NCBI GenBank assembly: GCA_001643675.2
Contig: LSRY02000009.1
Location: forward strand, 1,556,001-1,620,000
From: Monocercomonoides exilis
Lineage: Eukaryota > Preaxostyla > Oxymonadida > Polymastigidae
DNA: 64,000 nucleotides
Direction of reading: 5' to 3'
Shown here: positions 46,512-56,131 of the stretch, one piece after another
How the letters are laid out: each line of letters starts with the position of its first letter
Numbering within the stretch: the stretch's first letter is position 1
Translations under genes and position numbers: made by a program
The notes under the pieces: model-generated
Databases searched by the model: none
Seen by the model: the letters and a program-made list of their open reading frames with translations, nothing else
What the model was told of the DNA's origin: nothing

Positions 46512-47306
46512 TTCTGTTTAGAGTCACTTGATGATTCCGACTCTTGTTTTGCTTTCTCATTCTTTGCTGTTCTTTCCTTTTGTCCAGCCTTCTTCTTCTT
46601 CTTCTTCTTCTTCTTCTCTCTTCTTCATTTTCTCTTCTTTCTCCTTCCTCGCATTCTCTCCTCTTTCCACATACCTTTCATACTCTTCAGCAGCGCCTGG
46701 CGTTATGTCTTCATACACTTTTGCTGCAAGGGCATTCAGCCGCTGATAAGTGCTTGTGCAACCCAAATGAGGATGAAGAGAAAGAGAACGAGAAGAGGAG
46801 GAAGAGGAACAACAACAAGAAGAAGGAGGAGGAGATGATGATGTTGTTGATGATGAAGCACTTGAGGAATGAGAGTGTTTCTGCTGTGCCACCATTTGTT
46901 GACTAACAATTGCTGTCTCAGTTGTTTCTTTGGCCGCATCTGGCGAGCAGATGAATGCTTTCTCAGTGAGGATGACATTGGCATCACACACCTCCGTCAG
47001 CAGCCGAAAGACCGACGATAGCAGCGCCTCGTCTCTCGGCGCATGGAACAGGAGCATCTTTGCGGTGTTGGATGCTCTCAGCAGAAGAGAGGCAGACTTC
47101 TCCTTCACCGTCACTGCACGCACCAAGGCAGACAGTGCTTGAGCAGCCGATGCGAGGACAACAGGAGACGAGTTGTGCATCACAGATAAGAGGAGCGCTT
47201 CGTGCACTCCCCGCACAACAAGTCCCAGACGCTCAGAAGGCGTTGTGAAGGAGGACACTTTGTATCTCATCGACGACAGCTGTGCTGCTGCAATAGAAGA
47301 TGCCAT
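46512..47306 (-). CDS. HEAT/ARM-like helical exon, probably 5' part of the serine-rich gene
   Basis: From ATG at 47306 the minus strand encodes a helical repeat: LGLVVRGVHEALLLSVMHNS, VVLASAAQALSALVRAVTVK, LLLRASNTAKMLLFHAPRDE and LLSSVFRLLTEV. This spacing resembles HEAT/ARM repeats such as those of HEATR6-type proteins, but the similarity is judged by eye only. After a Ser/Cys-rich stretch it reads LNALAAKVYEDITPGAAEEY and an acidic coiled part. The frame meets TGA at 46557; in another phase it continues as KERTAKNEKAKQESESSSDS to the GTAAGC donor at 46511. Either a frameshift, an unseen intron or an assembly error lies near 46560-46620. Upstream exons may exist before 47306. Confidence 0.5.
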
Positions 47307-48719
47307 TTCTTTCTCTCCTTTTTTGTTTCGCTGCAGTCTGCTGTCTTGTTGAGAAGAAGGAAGATGCGAAAGAGAAGAAGGAGAAGAAGAAGAGGAGGAA
47401 GGAGAGGAAGGAGAGGAAGGAGAGGAAGGAGTGGGAAGATGGAAATGACATCAGCGAAAAGTGTGTCAACTGCTGGTAACACCACAAACACCACAATACA
47501 AAGCATGTCGGCTGCCGCTGTGTGCAGTGTGCATTAATCGACATCACTCCAAAAGACAGGCAATGCTGCATTTCCTTCTCGTCCTGATCCATTGCGCTAT
47601 CTGGATGCACTTTCTGAGCCTGCGAAAGCTGTCAACACATCCACACATTCCCTTTCACATTTTCAGTCTTCTTCTATCTCTCCTGTATAGCTTTCATCAC
47701 CGGTGTCTCTAATGTCTCCAGTGTCGCCTGTGTCGTTGCGCTCTCCTCCGTTTTCTCCTTCGTCTTTATCACAGGCATCATCAATTCCATCCACTGCTGT
47801 TCTGAGCGCATCTCATTATTTCTATTCCTCTATTTTTTCCCTCATTCGTCTCCTATGTAATCTTCATCTTCTTCGTTTTCTTTTGCTGTCACTGCTTTTT
47901 CTCCATATCTTCTTCTTCGGGCTTCCCTTTTAAATCATCATCTTCTTCATGGTCTTTCTCTTCCTCATCTTCTTCTCCCTCAACTCTTGCCTTCTAGCAC
48001 CTGTCCATCTTCCTCGACAGATTCTCAGCCGCAGTGCAGCTGAAAATCTTTAATCTCTCTTTCGTGCTCTACTCAGATTATCAGTCCCAATTTCTGTTGT
48101 TGTATCGACCAATACTCGTTTCAATGCCCATCTCATCCTTCTCACCAGTGAAGCTGCCTCCTTGTTTTGTGCTGTTGTGACGAATTACTCAGCAGACTCG
48201 CTCTCTTCTCACATCTATGCTAATGAAACTGAGAATAGCAATAGAAATTGTGAAGATAATAGAAGTCCTTATGCAAGTGATAATAAAGGTGGATCAAGTG
48301 ATTCTGCAAATAGCGGAAAAAGCAACAACAACAGCATTGAAAGCAGTGGGAGAGGAATAGGAGTGGGAATGGGGAATGAACAAGACATCTTCTGTTAACA
48401 ATCTTCTGGTGATTCTTTGCAGGCTAGTGCAATTTTGTCTGAAGAACAGCAAGATTCTTGTAAGAATTTAACAATCGAGAAAATATACAAACTTGAGAAA
48501 TAATAATCTTTAATCGACACTCATTTTTGATAAATAAAACGCATTATTAAATTTTTGTTTTTAATCTTTTGATTGACATTTCAGAAAAACATCATTCATG
48601 AACATGCAAATCTTTTTATCTCGAACATTAAAAAAAGAGGACAAATGAATTATTCAAAGATGAATGAAGTGAAAAGACAAAAAAAAAAAATAATCAATAA
48701 ACTATTTTTTTATTCTAAC
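47307..48719. other. Unassigned stretch with CT/AG-rich tracts
   Basis: Possible 5' exons of the HEAT-like gene may lie at 47450-47610 (minus), but no phase-consistent join was found. A 78-codon plus-strand frame at 48162-48398 is Asn/Ser/Gly-rich and looks like chance low complexity. The right end is A+T-rich. Confidence 0.4.
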
Positions 48720-49503
48720 ACGAACAAACAATTCTTCTATTATTAACAAAAAATTTTCCCCAAATTCCCCCTTGTTAATGTAACAGCGCAATCCGATGAT
48801 GCAATCCTCGTATCCTTCTTCTTCCAACTTATCAAGTTCTTTTCTTTTCATCATTTTTATTTTTTCTTTTTCGATTTCATCATTCTTCTTTCATTTCGAT
48901 CGATATGAAATTGTTATTAAGAATCTCAAGCTTTCAAATATCATTTCGTCATTTAATGCCCGCAACAGAATCTTCTCTGAAACAGCATCAACAGCTCCGC
49001 ACTTCAACAAGTCTTCAACTTCCACATCCTTGTTTTCTGTAGCTTTTCTCAAGGAATAACTACACCAGTGACAAATTACTTTGTAATTATCCCTTGATGC
49101 TCGATACACATGAACAATTCTGCTGAAAAGACCAACGTATTCTTCATTCCTCGACCGACAACAGCTAAAATAAATCTTCAATGTTACGATCCATCTCAAT
49201 ATAATAAGCTCTTTTTTCTCTTCTTTTCCTATTTTTTCCTATTCCTTCTTTCTCTCTCTTCAAATCCACATTTCTTGCCAACTCTTCAAATTCTCTTTTA
49301 ACTTCTCTCACAAAATGCATTTCATTCACAATAACACACTCCAGCTCTCTTTCTTCGTGTAACCTCTTGATCAAAAGCTCCCAAGCAGACTGATAGGCAA
49401 GTCGTGTCAGATTCTGAAGCACCTGATGATATTGAATTATCTCTTTGATTTCATTCAGATACGGTTTTGGTTCCATGAGAACAAATGAATAAGGATGACG
49501 CAC
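48720..49503 (-). pseudogene. Second broken copy of the multigene family seen at 1.9-3.2 kb
   Basis: The minus strand reads KPYLNEIKEIIQYHQVLQNL, LAYQSAWELLIKRLHEEREL, NEMHFVREVKREFEELARNV, then after a frameshift near 49195 FSCCRSRNEEYVGLFSRIVH, ENKDVEVEDLLKCGAVDAVS and, after an in-frame TGA near 48891, KLEEEGYEDCIIGLRCYIN. The order and many residues match the plus-strand pseudogene at 1866-3207 (QCAWEFLINR, NELHFAREASRELEEL, EKMEEEVYEDCII). The N-terminal third is missing. Function of the family is unknown. Confidence 0.7.
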
Positions 49504-49921
49504 CTTAAATTATATTCGCGAAGAACTTTGATTGATGATCTGCGACAGCCTGAGAATGTTTGAGATGCTTGTGTACACTGTTAAGTTGCACGCATGCAAG
49601 TTAAAGCACTGCTGAAGAGTAAGGTTTTTTCTTATTAACATTGGAACAAGCAGATACTTTCATTGATTTTCTGCAAAAAAAAAAGATGATATTGTAAACT
49701 GCACGAAACTTCAATTTGGTAAAATATTACAAAACTTACGACGCTACATCGGCTGCGATATTTTGAATGAAAATATAATCTTGCGATATACAAAAAAAGT
49801 GAGTTCATGTGCAATAAAGAAATGGCCCAAAAGAAAAAGCAGGAGGAGAAGAAGGTTAAAAAGTGAAATCAATGTTTGAAAAAACTTATAAAGGTATTAA
49901 AACCATTATCCAAATAATCAG
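49504..49921. other. Spacer upstream of the transposase-like gene
   Basis: Contains a short frame MAQKKKQEEKKVKK near 49823 that could be a leader exon of the following gene but is unsupported. No terminal inverted repeat for the downstream element was found here by eye. Confidence 0.4.
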
Positions 49922-51878
49922 ATGCAGACTGGAAAAAATGATTATTCTCTTCGTCCTCGTTCCACAAAAAGCCGTCATTCTTCAAAAATCTACGACTTAT
50001 TGATATATCTTGCGGAGGATGACCCCAAAGGGTGTTTTTTAAATTTCCTATACCACTCCAAAAAAGGAAAACCGTTTAGCGATGAGATTTTTGCTCTCTT
50101 TAATAGTTTGTTTTTAATTTTATTTTCACTTATTTCATTGTGATCCATTGGTTTATTTTATCTTTCAATTTTTTATGATTTCTTCGCATATAAAGAAAAA
50201 ACTACGAACATATTAAACAAATTATTGCAGCTGTACAATTCGTCAAAAACCAATGCCAAAGTCTGCATTTTGAACTCGGTTTCTTCTGATTTTTCCTTCC
50301 AGGAGCTGCAAAACTCCGGATGGAATATTACGAAAGCAGAGTATTATTACTCAAGAAGAAAACATTGTGATCCAAACGAAGAAAAACAGTTTGAAATGTC
50401 AGAAAAAAGCTTACAAAAAGGTTTGATTTTCTAATGTGAAATTTGTAATATATTCGATTTTATTGTTCTTTCTTTCTTTCTTTAAAAAAGAAAATGATTT
50501 CACATTGGCAGAAAGTTGGCTTTTAGCCCATAGTTCTTGCAGTTGTCAAAACGATAGAATTTCAAAAAAAAGTGTGATCCTTTCTTCTTCAATAATATTT
50601 CTTATTAATAAAAATTTATTCTGTATTTTATATCGCAGAAAAAAATAAAGAAGATAAAAACAATGAAGAAAAAAATAAAGAAGATAAAAACAATGAAGAA
50701 AAAAATAAAGAAGATAAAAACAATGAAGAAAAAAATAAAGAAGATAAAAACAATGAAGAAAAAAATAAAGAAGATATTAATAATAAAGAAAAAAACAAAG
50801 GATATCAAAAATTTAACAAAGAAAAAATATTCTCCTTCTCAGAAAAAAGAATTATTGAGAAAACAAAAAAAGAATTATATTCTGAAATGAAAAAAGAAGT
50901 TGAAATAAAAATATCTTGTTCTTCTTTCTGCAAAAAGACAATAAACTTCAAATAAGCAAAAAAACGTACTGATCTTTGTGAGTTGTGTGTGAGAGGAGAT
51001 TTTTTAACAAACAAAGAAAAAGAATTGAGAAAAAACAAGAAAGAGTTGAAAGAGGAAGAAAAAGAAGAAATAAGATTGATAAATGAGCATAAGAAAATGG
51101 CACAAAGCCAGAGAGACTTTTTTAATTTTAAAAGAAATAATTTGAAAATGAATGAATGTGTTATATTAATGGATTTTAAAGAAAATTGGTCTCTCCCAAT
51201 TTCTTTTAATGAAACTGGAAGAAGTTTTTTTAAAAAGAAACAGATTTCTCATTTATGTTTTGTTGTGTATTGTCTTGATAATTATGGAAAAATGAAAAAA
51301 TGTTGTTTTAATTTTTTTTCTGAGATTTTATCTCATGATTACCGTTTTGTTTTGGAATGTTTGAATAAATTGTTACGTTTTGATATTTTTATGAAGGTTA
51401 ATAATTTTTGTTTTTTTTGTGATAACGGTCCACATTTCCGTAATTCGCATATTTTGTATTCATTGTTTTCTCCAAATTCAATTTTGTTTAAAAACAAACA
51501 TTGTTCATTGTCGTTTTTTGCCGAACATCACGGTAAAAACGACTGTGACAGTGAGTTTGGATTGTTAACAAACATTTTGAATCATTATTTAAGAAACAAA
51601 GAAATTAACACTATTTATGATTTAATAGATTTTTATTGTTGTTATTTTCATACTTATTTATTTAATATCGATTCCGACAATTCAACTATTTTTTTGTCTG
51701 AAAGAAATATTTCTTCTTTTGAATCAGCTTCTTCTTCGTCAGCATCGGCTTCTTCTTTGCAATTAACAAAACCAATTGAAACAAAATGCAATACGGAGCA
51801 TTTCTTTTTAAAGTATTTGACTCAATTTTATTATTTATTTTTTTATTTTATTATTTATTTATTTATTTTTTTATTTTT

Positions 51879-51965
<87 letters not shown>

Positions 51966-52585
51966 TTAAAATTTTCAGACACACAGAAATGGAAAATACT
52001 ATTTGGGGAGAGCTAACTCTCAATGGAATGAAAAATTATTTGCATTTCTCAAATAATGATGGAAAACTTTGTTCGGCTGCTCTTAGCACATTTGATGAAA
52101 AAGAGATGGATGAAATGATGTGCAAAGAAAAAATGGTGGAAGATAAAAGAATTAGAAAGATATTTAAAAGAAAAGAAAATGATTTGAATGAAATTTATAG
52201 AGTGAAAAAAGGAAAATTCGGAAAAAATGTGAAAAAAGTGATAGAAAACCGATTAAAATTAATTGAAAAGAAAAACTATGAAAAGTTAAATAATTTTAAT
52301 GATAATTTTTATTCTAATTCTATGTTTATTAACAGACTCGACTGCGTGAAGAACAGCTCAGGTATGTCTCAGGTATGTTCTTTTTCAGAATCATCAATTA
52401 ATTCAAATTCTATTTCATATAATAATAATTCAAGTTTTAATTCTTTTGATTCTTTATTATTTAGTCAACCACTTGAAGACTGTTTCGCTGATTCTGTTTC
52501 CGATAAAAGGTATGAAGGTATGTGTTGTTCTGATTCAATTGAAATGGATGTGAGTGATGATGATGTGATTATTACTGATTATTAA
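49922..52585 (+). CDS. Intron-containing transposase-like protein (DFxEN ... DNGPHF ... HGK class)
   Basis: Exons appear at about 49922-50110, 50231-50421, 50491-50635, 50640-51800 and 51979-52585, with introns ending in TTGCAG, AAAAAG and TTTCAG. Parts: YSLRPRSTKSRHSSKIYDLL; GWNITKAEYYYSRRKHCD; a tandem 24-residue-period EKNKEDKNNE repeat; a cysteine pair region (CELCVRGDFL); then a core with LMDFKENWSLPISF, FSEILSHDYRFVLECL, FCFFCDNGPHFRNSHI and LSFFAEHHGKNDCDSEFG. This order of an Asp, an aromatic-CDN box and an FFAExHGKxxxD box is known to me from unclassified DDE-type transposase-derived proteins in animals and other eukaryotes; the residues DFKEN, DNGPHF and HGK..CD are the likely active-site neighbourhood. 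The C-terminal exon is Asn/Ser-rich and ends in an acidic DVSDDDVIITDY. A TAA/stop near 50955 and exon edges need checking, so it may be inactive. Confidence 0.6.
50640..50790 (+). repeat. 30-bp tandem repeat inside the transposase-like gene
   Basis: About four near-perfect 30-bp units (GAAAAAAATAAAGAAGATAA...) encode a ten-residue EKNKEDKNNE period; the fifth unit is diverged. Confidence 0.85.
51828..51968 (+). repeat. TTTA tetranucleotide repeat, probably intronic
   Basis: Around thirty ATTT/TTTA units. A CAG acceptor follows at 51976-51979, so the repeat most likely lies in an intron rather than encoding the Phe/Tyr/Leu/Ile run of the open frame. Confidence 0.85.
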
Positions 52586-52586
52586 T

Positions 52587-52621
<35 letters not shown>

Positions 52622-53050
52622 GATTGTCAAATTTTTCAAATAAACTCCAAATGAATAAAACTTATTTGCAAAAATATTTCATATTCGAAAAAAAAAATTG
52701 TAACTCACTTTTGCTTTCTCAATGATTCCTTAATTTTTTTCAAAAAATAAAGGTTGAGAGCTAGACTAATTCTATCCTGTTATTTTCAATTTTTTTAAAA
52801 AAGAAAATAACTTGCAGAGTTTGGGCTCAGAATTAGTTTCCCAGGAAAGTGAGTTATAATTTTTTTCTGATAAAAAACTTAAAAAATGAAAATAATTGGA
52901 TTCGAAACAGATATTAATATTGTTTGATATTGAATAAATAAACATTCTGAAATAAACAATAAAGAATATTGAAAATATAATTTTTAAATAATGGGTGGAA
53001 CATAAGTCTTAAAGGAAAAAATTTTTCCCCATATGAAAAATAATGACCCA
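52586..53050. other. 3' spacer with poly-T and a hairpin element
   Basis: A run of more than thirty T follows the transposase-like gene (52587-52618). It is followed by the long imperfect palindrome at 52698-52864 and A+T-rich DNA. No gene. Confidence 0.6.
52698..52864. repeat. Long imperfect palindrome, candidate hairpin or MITE-like element
   Basis: Outer arms TAACTCACTTT and AAAGTGAGTTA are inverted; further in, ACTAATTCT pairs with AGAATTAGT, and GTTATTTTC with GAAAATAAC around a T/A core. Total span is about 165 bp. It may be a small transposable element with 11-bp ends or a structured RNA. Confidence 0.6.
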
Positions 53051-53096
53051 TATATTTGAAAATTAAACATTTGTGACTTTTCAAAAAGAATCACCC
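53051..53096 (-). repeat. 46-bp dispersed repeat (copy B)
   Basis: Exact reverse complement of 28150-28195. The preceding 53031-53053 is the inverted form of a 23-bp word in the 366-bp inverted repeat (37069-37091). Confidence 0.85.
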
Positions 53097-54238
53097 AAAT
53101 ATGAAAATAGAAAAATCAAAACTTAAAAAAGAAAATTACAAATTTCATGACTTGCAAAACTAAACTATTAAAGAAAAAATTTATTTATTGAACAATGTTG
53201 ATGGATATTAGTGTTCAAAATTTTATTCTTCCAAATTATATGCAACGCATTTTAAATTTATTGATCATAAACTTCATCACAAAGTTCCTGTTCCAGCCGT
53301 TCACTTCAACGGTATAATAAAACAATGAACTTGATGGAGGGGAAACAACAACAGACGATCACAACAGAGTCAATCTCTACTTTTCTTTCCTAATTATTCT
53401 AATGAAATGTTTTTCAAACTTTCTTCTCCATTTGTTGCCCATCTTTTTTCCGTTTCTACTCCACTTCATCTCAATCTCTGATTTAAAAATGTTGTCAATT
53501 TTGACTTCTTTTATCTCCAATGTTTTCCTTGTGAATCTTTCATTACACTGTTTTTTGCTTCTTGTATGAAAAAAAGAACTTGTGAAGCTTATTTTGAGAA
53601 TTCATTTCGCTCATTTTCTTTTCTTTCTTCTCCTCTCAGTCAGCTCTCTCTTCCTCAAGCACACCTTCATCTCCAGGATCAATTTTTCCAACCTCAGCAT
53701 AATCCACCTAAACTCCCTAACAAACACCTTCTCCTTCAACTCCTTTTAAAGTTCCAACAGTTCCATGAGCAGCGTCATCTTGGAATACAGAAACCAACAA
53801 ATTTCCCCAGGTGAATGTTTTCTTGATGTAAATATCAGCAGGTTCCATATGATTGAAGAGGTAAATGAAGGAAGAGGAAGAGGAAGAGGAAGAGGAAGAG
53901 GAAGAGGAAGAGGAAGAGGAAGAGGAAGAGGAAGAGGAAGAGGAAGAGGAAGAGGAAGAGGAAGAGGAAGAGGAAGAGGAAGAGGAAGAGGAAGAGGAAG
54001 AGGAAGAGGAAGAGGAAGAGGAAGAGGAAGAGGAAGAAGAGGAGGAGGAGAAAAAGGAAAAAGTGTATTTTTACGATTGACATGATATAAATATAATATG
54101 TTATTCAATTAGCTGCATATGACAAAAAGATAGGCCAATGAAAATGCAGGGGGAGAGTGGAACAGAGGCAGATTCTTCAATTTTTGAGATGACAGAAACA
54201 CAGTCTAACTCAAATTTCTCACCAAATGTTCCGATCAA
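53097..54238. other. Unassigned stretch including the GGAAGA minisatellite
   Basis: No supported gene. Short plus-strand frames near 53566-53814 are Pro/Leu/His-rich and without family. The GGAAGA array dominates 53866-54036. A short plus-strand frame at 54138-54572 is antisense to the minus-strand frame at 54239-54895. Confidence 0.45.
53866..54036. repeat. GGAAGA hexanucleotide array
   Basis: About 27 copies of GGAAGA with no interruption until GAAGAAGAGGAGGAG at the right edge. It is open in all plus-strand frames and two minus frames, generating Arg-Gly, poly-Glu, Phe-Leu and Pro-Leu open frames that are artefacts. Confidence 0.95.
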
Positions 54239-54895
54239 TCAGATTTTGGATTCATCTTCACTCGTATCTTTCGGAATATTTGTATTGAACAAAGGAAAAT
54301 TCAAGTTATTCTCGAACTTTGAGAGATGCTCTTCTTCCTCTTCCTCTTCATTTTTCATTCTTTTTCCTTTTCCAACTGGATCATGGTGCCTGTCGGCTTC
54401 ACCATTCAGTAGGAGAAGCAGCATAGAGAAAATTGTTACAAGCGCTGAAAAGCCATTGCCATCTTCAACTTCATCAACAGCGCCTGCGATTGACACTTCG
54501 GATTCATCGGTCTTGGCAGCATCATACGCATCTGCAGCAGGAATGGATAGTTTAGAAAGGCGACTGAGGTGAATTCGAGTTGCTTGCCGCTTTCGTTGCT
54601 TCTGCTGTAGTAACGTGCATATGTTGTGGAATTTCTCAACATGTTGTTTGGGATTGTTTTGCGAGTCCGCCTTGCGGCTCCACCTGATGATGCTTTCTGT
54701 ATTGCATGTGGAGCAGATTCTTTCGTTTACTGCTTCGACGGGAATGAAATCGGAGACCAAATATCTTTTTTGCAGTGGATGTGAATGCTTTCTTGAAGGT
54801 TTCAATCTGTTTGTCCCTTCGCTGCTTCTATCTGCGATAGTGTTGATGGAGATTTTTTCACCGCAGCCGATTCGTATAATATCGAAGATAGGCAA
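54239..54895 (-). CDS. Hypothetical minus-strand reading frame with one hydrophobic segment
   Basis: An open frame of about 218 codons with no ATG at its start, so an upstream exon is implied if it is real. It reads DFIPVEAVNERICSTCNTES, NICTLLQQKQRKRQATRIHL, PAADAYDAAKTDESEVSIAG, then a hydrophobic segment FSALVTIFSMLLLLLNG and an acidic run. This could be a tail-anchored or single-pass protein, but no family is recognised and the opposite strand is also partly open. Low confidence. Confidence 0.35.
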   Translation of the reverse strand: MPIFDIIRIGCGEKISINTIADRSSEGTNRLKPSRKHSHPLQKRYLVSDFIPVEAVNERICSTCNTESIIRWSRKADSQNNPKQHVEKFHNICTLLQQKQRKRQATRIHLSRLSKLSIPAADAYDAAKTDESEVSIAGAVDEVEDGNGFSALVTIFSMLLLLLNGEADRHHDPVGKGKRMKNEEEEEEEHLSKFENNLNFPLFNTNIPKDTSEDESKI

Positions 54896-54919
54896 TGAGA
54901 TGATGGGGCGAGGGATGGC

Positions 54920-55070
54920 AGCACGTTATTAGAGGAAGAAGCAAGGGAGAAGGCGATGTGGAAGTGGGGGTTGATGACATAGGAAGTGGTTCTGTAACCA
55001 TCAGCGATTGCACCTGAAGTTCTTGAGGAGCGAGAAGAGGGAGAAGAAAATAAGGAGGAGAAGATGATGA
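54920..55070 (+). pseudogene. Fragment related to the reading frame at 29.3 kb
   Basis: The plus strand reads STLLEEEAREKAMWKWGLMT, stop, EVVL, stop, PSAIAPEVLEEREEGEE. It aligns with the frame at 29343 (VEKELLVAGLRMEEVVL, stop, PAEIALVALEEREEAEEGE). Differences between the two are concentrated at third codon positions of this frame. TAA at 54995-54997 matches TAG at 29433-29435. Confidence 0.45.
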
Positions 55071-55247
55071 GAAGGAGGTTGAAGAAGAAAAAGAACTGAG
55101 AAATAAGAAGAAGAGGAAGAAATGAAGGAGATGAGTCGGAAAATGAAAATACTGAGAAAGTGAATGGTGATTCAAAAATCTGCTGCTGAATCCTTCTTCG
55201 ATTTTTGATTTCTGGTAGAAAATCTGAACAAAAAGTGGTTTGAATCG

Positions 55248-56131
55248 TCACAGGCTTTTTCTTCTTTTTTGTTGATTTCCATTTTTTTTTGCTCCTCTTT
55301 CTTTCTGAGCCTTTCTAATGTCTTTGTCAAATCCATCTTCTTCTTCCTCTTCTTCCTCCTCCTCTTCTTCTTCATTTTTCTCATTATCTATGCATTTTCC
55401 TGTCAGATACAACGATCCCTTTTCATCTTTATCACTCACAAACTCATTTGCATCCCTCTTCTCATCCTTCTTCTCTCCCTTCCCTTCCTTCTCCCCACCC
55501 ACACGAATCCCCTGGCTAGCTACAAATGCAGCATTGTTCAGAAGGATGCTCTGTGGCTCAAACACATCCCTCGTCGCTGACACGCTGCTGCTTGCAAACA
55601 CACCGGCATTGCTCAATCTGCTCTTCCCGAGAATCGCACGAGGGATCGGCACAGTCACAAGCGGTGGAAGCGAGGAGGAAGAAATAGATGATGGAGAAGA
55701 AGATAGACAGGAAGAAGAAGGAAAAGGAGAAGACATGTTTGACAAAGTGGAAGTGCTTGGGGTGAACGTGCAGAAGGACTTTTGTATATGGATGAAGAGG
55801 AATCTGTGGCTGGAGATGATGGAATGAGTGGCTTTGGAGGAGTTCCAACAAGCAGAGAAGTGGCAGATAATTGGGTGTAAGGCAAGAGAGAAAAAGGAGG
55901 AGTTACAAATGTTGTGGAGGCTGTGATGTTTTGAGTGTGCAGCTTGGCAGATGAGAGTGCGCTGTCGAACAAGCAGAATGTCTGCTGCAATTCGTCGTCA
56001 TCATCATCCCTCCACTCTTCTCTCTGCCTTCTTTCTGTTGTGCCTGTGCAAGCCTTGGTCGAAAGCGTCAACTTGAAATGTGCAAAACTCGTCTTTCTCT
56101 TTCGTCCTCTTCTTTGTCTTTGGCTCTTCAT
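55248..56131 (-). CDS. Ser/Pro-rich hypothetical protein with one homopolymer frameshift
   Basis: From ATG at 56131 the minus strand reads GRKRKTSFAHFKLTLSTKAC, an Asp run, LQQTFCLFDSALSSAKLHTQ, LLPYTQLSATSLLVGTPPKP and ATDSSSSIYK. At an AAAA run near 55785 the frame must change by one base to continue as FCTFTPSTSTLSNMSSPFPS, LPPLVTVPIPRAILGKSRLS, GVFASSSVSATRDVFEPQSI and LLNNAAFVASQGIRVGGEKE, then an acidic/lysine-rich end. About 290 residues in total. The phosphoprotein-like composition suggests a nuclear or regulatory protein, which is a guess. No domain recognised. The break may be an assembly error. Confidence 0.5.

Noticed and set aside
48162-48398. 78-codon Asn/Ser/Gly-rich plus-strand ORF
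   Set aside because: Low complexity, no homologue in the window, no splice context.
51828-51968. Hydrophobic Leu/Ile/Phe/Tyr segment as a membrane domain
   Set aside because: It is a TTTA microsatellite directly before a splice acceptor, most likely intronic.
53765-54108. ORFs with Arg-Gly, poly-Glu, Pro-Leu or Phe-Leu repeats
   Set aside because: They are frame readings of the GGAAGA array and have no other coding signal.
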